From positions 1 through 5,063 of the forward strand of contig CAJBLW010000398.1 of the NCBI GenBank assembly GCA_903953985.1: a stretch of DNA of 5,063 nt. The letters run 5' to 3'. The notes beneath the pieces were generated by a model that was given only the letters and a program-made list of their open reading frames with translations, did not search any database and had not been told where the DNA came from. This document shows, piece after piece, positions 1 through 5,063 of the stretch (positions are counted from its first letter, which is position 1; each line of letters starts with the position of its first letter). The DNA comes from an uncultured Burkholderiales bacterium (GTDB lineage Bacteria; Pseudomonadota; Gammaproteobacteria; Burkholderiales; Burkholderiaceae_C). Position numbers and translations under genes: made by a program.

Positions 1-245
1 GCAATAAATTGGGCCTGCATGCCCGTGCCTCGGCCAAGCTGACCAAATTGGCGGGCAGCTTTCCGTGCGACGTCTGGATGCGCAAGGGAGAGCGGCGCAT
101 CAATGCCAAAAGCATCATGGGCGTGATGATGTTGGCCGCCGGTCTGGGCAGCGAGGTGATGGTCGAGACCCTGGGCGAGCGAGAAGATGAAGCCTTGACG
201 GCGCTTTTGGCCCTGATCGACGACAAGTTTGGTGAAGGCGAGTAA
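1..245 (+). CDS. ptsH: Phosphocarrier protein HPr, 5' end cut off by window edge
   Basis: HPr is the small cytoplasmic phosphocarrier that accepts phosphate from Enzyme I and passes it to EIIA proteins. The reading frame is open from the window edge, so the TTG at base 9 is an internal Leu codon and not a start. The preceding codons AAT-AAA give Asn-Lys, as expected in the HPr motif NKLGLHARAS. The phosphorylated His is the CAT at 18-20 (His15 in family numbering). The regulatory Ser is in the KSIMG motif, codon 111-113; the 31-residue spacing from His matches Ser46, the site used by HPr kinase. By this alignment about nine N-terminal residues are missing, for a full length near 89 aa, normal for HPr. 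The stop is TAA, and ptsI begins 3 bases later, so the two are almost certainly one operon. In Ralstonia-type betaproteobacteria this pair (phbH/phbI) belongs to a mainly regulatory PTS. Family identity is certain; the regulatory role is inferred. Confidence 0.96.
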   Translation, partial: NKLGLHARASAKLTKLAGSFPCDVWMRKGERRINAKSIMGVMMLAAGLGSEVMVETLGEREDEALTALLALIDDKFGEGE

Positions 246-248
246 GCC

Positions 249-1997
249 ATGACCTTCAGTATCCATGGTCTGGCAGTGGCGCGCGGCATCGCCATCGGGC
301 GTGCCGTTTTGGTGGCTTCCAGTCGGGTCGATGTAGCGCATTATTTTGTGGCACCTGACCAAGTTAACGCTGAAATTCAGCGATTGCGCGTGGCCCGTGA
401 TGCGGTGGTTGACGAGCTGCAACGCCTCCAAAAAGACATGCCCAAGGACGCGCCGCACGAACTGGATGCCCTCCTGGATGTGCACTTGATGCTGCTGCAA
501 GACGAAGAGTTGACTTCTGGGGTGGTGCACTGGATCAAAACCCGCCTGTACAACGCCGAGTGGGCGCTGACCAGTCAGCTCGACATCATCGTGCGTCAGT
601 TCGAGGAAATGGAAGACCCTTACCTGCGCGAACGCAAGGCCGACATGGAGCAGGTGGGCGAGCGGGTGCTGCACTGCCTCAAAGGCACAGGGCCTCTGGT
701 GGCTCAAACCAAGCGACCCCAGCGGCCCCAGCAAGAGCTTCAACTGGGCGACACCGATGTGCCCCTGGTATTGGTGGCGCACGACCTGTCGCCAGCCGAC
801 ATGCTCCAGTTCAAGCAAAGCGTGTTCACTGGCTTTGTGACCGATGTCGGCGGCAAGACCTCGCACACGGCCATCGTGGCGCGCAGCCTGGACATTCCGG
901 CGGTGGTGGGTGCACGTACCGCCAGTCAGCTGGTGAAACAAGACGATTGGGTGATCATCGACGGGGACGCGGGCGTGATCATTGTGGACCCTTCACCCAT
1001 CATTCTGGCCGATTACGGTTTCAAGCAGCGACAGGGGGATCTGGAGCGAGAGCGCCTAGCGCGCTTGCGCCATACCCCGTCCGTGACGCTCGATGGACAA
1101 AAAATTGAGCTGCTGGCGAACATTGAAATGCCCGAAGACACCGTGGCCGCACTCACGGCGGGTGCGGTCGGTGTGGGGCTGTTCCGCAGTGAATTTTTGT
1201 TCATGGGCCGCCAGGGCCATTTGCCAGACGAAGAGGCGCAGTACCAGGCTTACCGCCGTGCGGTGGATGGCATGAACGGTTTGCCCGTGACCATCCGCAC
1301 CGTGGATGTGGGGGCCGACAAACCGCTCGACGACACCCGTCATGAAGCGTCGCACTTGAATCCTGCGCTGGGCTTGCGGGCCATTCGTTGGTGCTTGGCC
1401 GACCCTGCCATGTTCTTGACCCAATTGCGCGCCATTTTGCGTGCTGCCGCGCATGGGCAAGTCAACTTGCTGATTCCCATGTTGGCGCACGGCAGCGAGA
1501 TTCGCCAGACTTTGGCCCTGATCGATCAGGCACGCCAAGAGTTGGACCGCCGGGGAGTGGCCTATGGCCCTGTTCGGCTGGGTGCCATGATCGAAATCCC
1601 GGCGGCGGCTTTGTGTTTGCGCTTGTTTCTCAAACACTTTGACTTTTTGTCCATCGGCACCAATGACCTGATTCAGTACACCTTGGCGATTGACCGAGCT
1701 GACGAGTCTGTGGCGCATTTGTACGATCCAATGCATCCGGCCGTGTTGCACCTGATCGCTGACACCATTGCCGAAAGCCATCGGCAGGGCAAAAGCGTTT
1801 CAGTGTGCGGAGAGATGGCGGGCGATGTGGCCATGACCCGGTTGTTGCTGGGCTTGGGCTTGCGCAGCTTCTCCATGCATCCTTCGCAAATTCTGTCGGT
1901 CAAGCAACAGGTGTTGCGCTCGGATTGCGCCAAGCTGGCGCTATGGGCTGAGCAGGTTTTGGACAGCGATGACCCAGCGAGTTACATGGCCCGCTGA
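249..1997 (+). CDS. ptsI: PTS Enzyme I (phosphoenolpyruvate-protein phosphotransferase)
   Basis: Enzyme I starts the PTS relay: it autophosphorylates from PEP and phosphorylates HPr, in the cytoplasm. The product has 582 aa, close to the usual 570-590. The N-terminal half (about 1-255) holds the HPr-binding and phosphohistidine domains, with active His206 in GGKTSHTAIVARSLDIPAVVG (201-221). The C-terminal half (about 285-575) is the PEP-binding TIM barrel. Its visible residues are Arg313 (GLFRSEFLFMG), Arg350 (IRTVDVGADK), the Mg ligands Glu449 (MIEIPAAAL) and Asp473 (GTNDLIQYT), and the acid/base Cys520 (SVCGEMAGD). All are present, so the enzyme should be active. The ATG at 249 follows the ptsH stop by 3 bases, with a purine-rich GAAGGCGAG upstream inside the end of ptsH, so translation is probably coupled. 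No EIIB/EIIC sugar transporter gene lies downstream; the next gene is convergent. A short Gln/Pro-rich stretch (about 155-166) lies in the linker before the phosphohistidine domain. Confidence 0.98.
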   Translation: MTFSIHGLAVARGIAIGRAVLVASSRVDVAHYFVAPDQVNAEIQRLRVARDAVVDELQRLQKDMPKDAPHELDALLDVHLMLLQDEELTSGVVHWIKTRLYNAEWALTSQLDIIVRQFEEMEDPYLRERKADMEQVGERVLHCLKGTGPLVAQTKRPQRPQQELQLGDTDVPLVLVAHDLSPADMLQFKQSVFTGFVTDVGGKTSHTAIVARSLDIPAVVGARTASQLVKQDDWVIIDGDAGVIIVDPSPIILADYGFKQRQGDLERERLARLRHTPSVTLDGQKIELLANIEMPEDTVAALTAGAVGVGLFRSEFLFMGRQGHLPDEEAQYQAYRRAVDGMNGLPVTIRTVDVGADKPLDDTRHEASHLNPALGLRAIRWCLADPAMFLTQLRAILRAAAHGQVNLLIPMLAHGSEIRQTLALIDQARQELDRRGVAYGPVRLGAMIEIPAAALCLRLFLKHFDFLSIGTNDLIQYTLAIDRADESVAHLYDPMHPAVLHLIADTIAESHRQGKSVSVCGEMAGDVAMTRLLLGLGLRSFSMHPSQILSVKQQVLRSDCAKLALWAEQVLDSDDPASYMAR

Positions 1998-2023
1998 AAA
2001 CAACGGGCACAGGCGTGACGCAA

Positions 2024-2041
2024 AGACATTGATGAATGTCT
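2024..2041. terminator. Perfect 7-bp hairpin between convergent ptsI and yghU
   Basis: AGACATT and AATGTCT form a perfect 7-bp inverted repeat around a 4-base loop (GATG). It lies in the 48-base gap between the stop codons of ptsI and the leftward yghU-type gene. Read on the minus strand the stem is followed by only a short T-run (TCTTTG), and on the plus strand there is none. The stem is AT-rich and weak, so this is at best a poor intrinsic terminator, possibly a 3'-end-stabilising hairpin for one or both transcripts. Position and symmetry are seen; the terminator role is inference. Confidence 0.3.
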
Positions 2042-2045
2042 GAGC

Positions 2046-2918
2046 TCAAGCCTTGTTGAGTTTGTCCTGCGTGCGGGTGTCGAAATCGCTGGCGTCGTGG
2101 CGTTCGTGCAGCTGTGACTCTGGGGTACCCATCACGCGGTTGACCATGCGCCCACGTTGTACGGCGGGGCGTTGCGCGAGTTCATTGGCCCAGCGCTGAA
2201 CATGGGCGTATTCCTGCACCTGCAAGAACTCACCCGCTCCATAAAGCAGACCTTTGGCCAGGGCGCCGTACCAGGGCCAAATGGCGATGTCGGCGATCGT
2301 GTAGTCGTCGCCCGCAATGAAGCGGTACTCGGCCAGGCGGCGGTCAAGCACATCCATCTCGCGCTTAACTTCCATCGCAAAACGGTCAATGGCGTATTCG
2401 ATCTTGACCGGGGCATAGGCATAAAAATGGCCAAACCCGCCGCCTAAATAAGGGGCGCTGCCCATTTGCCAGAACAGCCATGACATACATTCCGCACGTT
2501 TGGCCGGATCGGTGGGCACCAAGGTGCCAAATTTTTCGGCCAAATAAAGCAGGATCGCGCCCGATTCAAACACCCGAACGGGTTGTTCGCCACTGCAGTC
2601 CAGCAACGCCGGAATTTTCGAGTTGGGGTTCACACCCACAAAGCCGCTGCTGAACTGTTGGCCTTCTTGAATGCGGATCAGCCAGGCGTCGTATTCAGCA
2701 CCTGCGTGCCCCAGGCCCAGCAACTCTTCGAGCATGACCGTCACCTTCACGCCGTTGGGCGTGCCCAGTGAGTACAACTGAAGCGGGTGTTTGCCGCGCG
2801 GCAGGTCTTGTTCGTGCGTCGCACCAGAGATGGGGCGGTTGATATTGGCAAAGCGCCCGCCGTTGGCCTTGTTCCAAGTCCACACGGAGGGAGGGGTGTA
2901 AGAGCTGGTGTCGGTCAT
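2046..2918 (-). CDS. yghU: Glutathione-dependent disulfide-bond oxidoreductase, YghU-type (Nu-class GST)
   Basis: This 290-aa protein matches the E. coli YghU family (288 aa) along its whole length. YghU-type enzymes are cytoplasmic, glutathione-binding members of the GST superfamily that reduce disulfides such as 2-hydroxyethyl disulfide, and also show peroxidase activity; they lack the usual catalytic Tyr/Ser/Cys. An N-terminal extension (1-45) typical of YghU carries VWTWNKANGGRFANINRP. The thioredoxin-like domain (about 46-132) holds QLYSLGTPNGVKVT, with Thr53 and Asn55 in the glutathione-sulfur position, the cis-Pro motif NSKIP (Pro103), and the FESG glutathione-binding turn (117-120). 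The helical C-terminal domain (about 136-265) includes GGGFGHFYAYAPVKIEYAI and the GDDYTIADIAIWPW folding motif. The tail LHERHDASDF is also a YghU signature. The ATG lies 41 bases after the lipA stop on the same strand. I see no good Shine-Dalgarno sequence before it. Co-transcription with lipA is possible but unproven. Confidence 0.95.
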   Translation of the reverse strand: MTDTSSYTPPSVWTWNKANGGRFANINRPISGATHEQDLPRGKHPLQLYSLGTPNGVKVTVMLEELLGLGHAGAEYDAWLIRIQEGQQFSSGFVGVNPNSKIPALLDCSGEQPVRVFESGAILLYLAEKFGTLVPTDPAKRAECMSWLFWQMGSAPYLGGGFGHFYAYAPVKIEYAIDRFAMEVKREMDVLDRRLAEYRFIAGDDYTIADIAIWPWYGALAKGLLYGAGEFLQVQEYAHVQRWANELAQRPAVQRGRMVNRVMGTPESQLHERHDASDFDTRTQDKLNKA

Positions 2919-2959
2919 GGTGTTGAAAGTCCAAGTGCGGTTGATTAAGAAATGGGGCT

Positions 2960-3970
2960 TCAGGCCTGGTCGGCCAATTTCAAGTGCGCCGAGTGGGCTT
3001 GTTGGTCTGCGTGGTAACTGCTGCGCACCATCGCGCCCACCGCCGCATGCGAAAAACCCATCTCATAGGCCTTGGCCTCGAACATCTTGAAGGTGTCGGG
3101 GTGCACATAGCGGCGCACAGGCAGGTGGCTGTTGCTGGGGGCGAGGTACTGGCCAATGGTCAGCATTTCGATGTGGTGTGCACGCATGTCGCGCATGACT
3201 TCCAGAATCTCTTCGTCGGTCTCGCCCAAGCCGACCATCAGCCCGCTTTTGGTGGGCACATTCGGGAAAAGGGCCTTGAATTTTTTCAGCAGGTTCAGCG
3301 AGAACTGGTAGTCCGAGCCAGGGCGTGCTTCCTTGTACAGGCGCGGCACGGTTTCCATGTTGTGGTTCATCACGTCGGGCGGTGCGGCTTTCAGGATCTC
3401 CAAGGCGCGGTCATCGCGGCCCCGGAAGTCGGGTACCAGCACTTCGATCTGGGTAGTGGGCGAGAGTTCTCGTGTCTTGCGGATGCACTCGACAAAGTGT
3501 CCTGCGCCACCGTCGCGCAGGTCGTCACGGTCCACGCTGGTGATGACCACGTATTGCAGCTTGAGCTGCGCAATGGTCTTGGCCAAGTTGTCGGGCTCGT
3601 TCACGTCCAGCGGGTCGGGGCGGCCATGGCCCACATCGCAAAAAGGGCAGCGGCGAGTGCACTTGTCGCCCATGATCATGAAGGTGGCCGTGCCCTTGCC
3701 AAAGCATTCGCCGATATTGGGGCAGCTGGCTTCTTCGCACACGGTCACCAGTTTGTTGGCGCGCAGAACGTCTTTGATCTCGTAAAAGCGGGTCGTGGGC
3801 GACCCCGCCTTGACACGGATCCATTCGGGCTTTTTCAGTACTTCGGCTTGTTCCACTTTGACCGGGATGCGTGAGAGTTTGGCCGCCGCTTTTTGCTTGG
3901 CCATGGGGTCGTAGTTTTCAAGGGTTTGGACTTCGCGGACCACTTGGCGCTCGATGGGGGTATTGCTCAT
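2960..3970 (-). CDS. lipA: Lipoyl synthase (radical SAM, two 4Fe-4S clusters)
   Basis: LipA inserts sulfur at C6 and C8 of octanoyl groups already attached to lipoyl domains, making lipoyl cofactor; the auxiliary 4Fe-4S cluster is the sulfur source. The protein has 336 aa, slightly longer than the 321 aa of E. coli because of its N-terminal segment. The auxiliary-cluster motif CEEASCPNIGEC supplies Cys78, Cys83 and Cys89. The radical SAM motif CTRRCPFC supplies Cys104, Cys108 and Cys111. The C-terminal RSSYHAD (316-322) contains the Ser ligand to the auxiliary cluster. HNMETV (203-208) and GLMVGLGET (243-251) are further LipA signatures. Every key residue is present. The ATG is preceded by a weak GAAAGA ribosome-binding site. 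lipB ends 71 bases upstream on the same strand, and that gap shows no recognisable promoter or terminator, so lipB and lipA are probably co-transcribed. The yghU-type gene follows. Confidence 0.98.
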   Translation of the reverse strand: MSNTPIERQVVREVQTLENYDPMAKQKAAAKLSRIPVKVEQAEVLKKPEWIRVKAGSPTTRFYEIKDVLRANKLVTVCEEASCPNIGECFGKGTATFMIMGDKCTRRCPFCDVGHGRPDPLDVNEPDNLAKTIAQLKLQYVVITSVDRDDLRDGGAGHFVECIRKTRELSPTTQIEVLVPDFRGRDDRALEILKAAPPDVMNHNMETVPRLYKEARPGSDYQFSLNLLKKFKALFPNVPTKSGLMVGLGETDEEILEVMRDMRAHHIEMLTIGQYLAPSNSHLPVRRYVHPDTFKMFEAKAYEMGFSHAAVGAMVRSSYHADQQAHSAHLKLADQA

Positions 3971-4041
3971 GGGGTTCTTTCAGTCTGCAAGATGGCGCTG
4001 TGGCCTGTCGGTGTGAATGGGTTAGGGGGCTCGGGGTGGCT

Positions 4042-4704
4042 TCAAAGGCGTGCGGACAGTTCGGCGGCCAGCACCTGGGCGGCCTCTTCCCAAGTGGTCT
4101 CTATCCCGATTGTAAAAAGGTCCACGGTTTTTAATCCGACATAACCACAGGGGTTGATCCGCTCAAAGGGCTCTAGGTCCATGGCCACGTTCAGGGCTGC
4201 GCCGTGGTAAGTGCAGTGGCGGCTAACCTTGATGCCTAAAGCGCTGATCTTGCCCAGGCCCTTGAACGGGTCGCTGGCCAAGGCCGGGCCCACCAGTGCC
4301 GCATGACTGAAGGGGTCGTTCAGGCGTACATAAATGCCCGGTGCGCCCGCCACTCGATGGCCGGTGACGCCAAAGTGGGCCAAGGTGCGGATGATCGATT
4401 CCTCGAGCTTAAAAACGTATTCCTTGACGTAGTAACCAGCGCGCTGCAGATTGACCAAGGGGTAGGCCATGACCTGGCCGGGGCCATGAAAAGTGACTTG
4501 CCCGCCCCGGTTGGTCTGCACCACTGGAATGTCGCCCGGCATCAACAGATGAGAGGCTTGGCCCGCCAGTCCTTGGGTAAACACGGGGGGGTGCTCACAC
4601 AGCCATAGTTCATTTGGAGTGTTATCTGTCCGAGCGGCCGTGAAAGCCTGCATGGCCTCGTAAGTGGGCAGGTAATCCACCCGCCCGAGCAGCCGGATGT
4701 CCAT
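4042..4704 (-). CDS. lipB: Octanoyltransferase LipB
   Basis: LipB transfers octanoate from octanoyl-ACP to a lysine of lipoyl domains through an acyl-enzyme intermediate; it supplies the substrate of LipA. From the ATG at 4704 the product has 220 aa. Visible motifs are EHPPVFTQG (37-45), QTNRGGQVTFHGPGQ (63-77), the catalytic Lys152 in GKISALG, SRHCTYHGAALNV (161-173), and the catalytic Cys186 in INPCGY. A TTG codon at 4710 in the same frame would add two residues and overlap the stop of the upstream gene (TTGA). I prefer the ATG, which begins 2 bases after that stop (4707-4709); both starts lack a clear Shine-Dalgarno sequence and imply translational coupling. Relative to E. coli LipB, as I recall it, there is an insertion of roughly 20 residues (about 127-151) just before the catalytic Lys. 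The order ybeD-lipB-lipA resembles E. coli but has no ybeF between lipB and lipA. Confidence 0.97.
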   Translation of the reverse strand: MDIRLLGRVDYLPTYEAMQAFTAARTDNTPNELWLCEHPPVFTQGLAGQASHLLMPGDIPVVQTNRGGQVTFHGPGQVMAYPLVNLQRAGYYVKEYVFKLEESIIRTLAHFGVTGHRVAGAPGIYVRLNDPFSHAALVGPALASDPFKGLGKISALGIKVSRHCTYHGAALNVAMDLEPFERINPCGYVGLKTVDLFTIGIETTWEEAAQVLAAELSARL

Positions 4705-4706
4705 GC

Positions 4707-5006
4707 TCAAAGCACGATTTTGACCATCGGGTGCGAGGTCAGTGTGCGGTACAGGTTGTCGAGTTGTTCGCGGCTGGTGGCCGTGATGTTGAGCGTCACG
4801 CCCAAATAGTTGCCGCCCTTGCTGGGGCGCAATTCAATGGATCGGGCGTCAAAGCCAGGGTCAAACTGAAGGGCGACTTGGCACATGGCTTCAGCGAAGC
4901 CGTCGACCATCGCGCCCATGACCTTGATCGGAAAAACAGAAGGATACTCAATCAGGCTGTCTTTGCGCAGATCAGTGCCGTTGGGCGGGGTGGTGGAGGC
5001 GCTCAT
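4707..5006 (-). CDS. ybeD: DUF493 / YbeD-family small protein
   Basis: This 99-aa protein belongs to the DUF493/YbeD family (E. coli YbeD is 87 aa), small cytoplasmic proteins with an ACT-like alpha/beta fold whose molecular role is not settled. The family pattern is visible: LIEYPSVFPIKVMG (18-31) as the first strand, an amphipathic helix around 35-47, then RPSKGGNYLGVTLNITA (60-76) and a closing helix and strand LDNLYRTLTSHPMVKIVL (82-99). The first 17 residues are a polar, probably disordered extension. The gene directly precedes lipB, a widely conserved arrangement, and its TGA stop lies 2 bases before the chosen lipB ATG. This suggests coupled expression with lipoate synthesis and is the only functional hint here. 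The start ATG at 5006 has no strong Shine-Dalgarno sequence upstream. Confidence 0.93.
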   Translation of the reverse strand: MSASTTPPNGTDLRKDSLIEYPSVFPIKVMGAMVDGFAEAMCQVALQFDPGFDARSIELRPSKGGNYLGVTLNITATSREQLDNLYRTLTSHPMVKIVL

Positions 5007-5031
5007 GGAAAATGTCGTTCGGTTCGCCAGA

Positions 5032-5063
5032 TTAACGCCACACCAGCACGGCCAAAATCGCCA
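5032..5063 (-). CDS. Possible C-terminal end of a membrane protein, cut by window edge
   Basis: Read leftward from the window edge, one frame encodes AILAVLVWR and then TAA (5034-5032), 25 bases before the start of the YbeD-family gene. The residues are strongly hydrophobic with a terminal Arg, as at the end of a last transmembrane helix, and the codons have mostly G or C in third position (7 of 9), as in the neighbouring genes. Nine residues cannot identify a family. The competing frame (GDFGRAGVALIW...HFP, ending in a TGA that overlaps the YbeD ATG) has lower third-position GC, so I favour the first. This stretch could also simply be noncoding. Confidence 0.35.
   Translation of the reverse strand, partial: AILAVLVWR

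Noticed and set aside
9..245. HPr starting at the TTG at base 9
   Set aside because: The frame stays open to the window edge and the preceding codons encode Asn-Lys of the HPr consensus. His15/Ser46 numbering requires about 11 residues before this Leu.
560..1108. Open frame of 182 codons on the plus strand in another frame of ptsI
   Set aside because: It is an Arg/Gly/Ala-rich frame-shifted shadow of ptsI with no domain.
1056..1781. Open frame of 241 codons on the minus strand inside ptsI
   Set aside because: It is antisense to the PEP-binding domain of Enzyme I, has a Gln/Arg/His-rich composition and no motif. It is a shadow of the real gene.
1989..2008. GCCCG/CGGGC inverted repeat around the ptsI stop codon
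   Set aside because: The stem is only 5 bp with a 10-base loop and no following T-run, so it is not distinguishable from chance in GC-rich DNA.
2984..3874. Long open frame (296 codons) on the plus strand opposite lipA
   Set aside because: It lies entirely antisense to lipA, which has every catalytic motif. The predicted protein is His/Val/Ala-rich with no recognisable domain. Such mirror frames are common in GC-rich coding DNA.
3971..4041. Possible promoter or regulatory element in the 71-base lipB-lipA gap
   Set aside because: I see no -35/-10 pair, operator-like inverted repeat or riboswitch-like structure on the minus strand. It reads as a plain intergenic spacer.

Overview
The window (about 60% G+C by eye) looks like ordinary chromosome of a betaproteobacterium, most likely Burkholderiales and probably the Comamonadaceae. 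The evidence is the Burkholderiales-style HPr (LGLHARASAKL motif), the ptsH-ptsI pair with no sugar permease genes beside it, a YbeD-LipB-LipA cluster, and a LipB with an insertion that I recall from Burkholderiales homologues. The family placement is inference from these proteins; there is no rRNA or other decisive marker.

Layout. The left 2 kb reads rightward: the 3' part of ptsH (HPr, cut by the window edge), then ptsI (Enzyme I) after a 3-base gap. Together they form the general phosphorelay of the phosphotransferase system: Enzyme I takes phosphate from PEP and passes it to His15 of HPr. The rest of the window reads leftward. In transcription order from the right edge it holds: a possible last few codons of a membrane protein, a DUF493/YbeD-family small protein, lipB (octanoyltransferase), lipA (lipoyl synthase) and a YghU-type glutathione-dependent disulfide-bond oxidoreductase. 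The two blocks converge in a 48-base gap (1998-2045) that holds a short perfect hairpin but no classical U-tract terminator.

How the genes work together. LipB moves an octanoyl group from acyl carrier protein to the lipoyl domains of the 2-oxoacid dehydrogenases and the glycine cleavage H protein. LipA then inserts two sulfurs to make lipoyl. YbeD is a small ACT-like protein whose gene commonly precedes lipB. The YghU-type enzyme follows lipA after 41 bases on the same strand and may be co-transcribed; a functional link to lipoate thiol/disulfide chemistry is only a guess.

I find no mobile element, CRISPR array, RNA gene, long repeat or pseudogene, and no convincing sign of a previously undescribed system. 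All full-length genes are intact and carry the expected catalytic residues. The findings are therefore modest.
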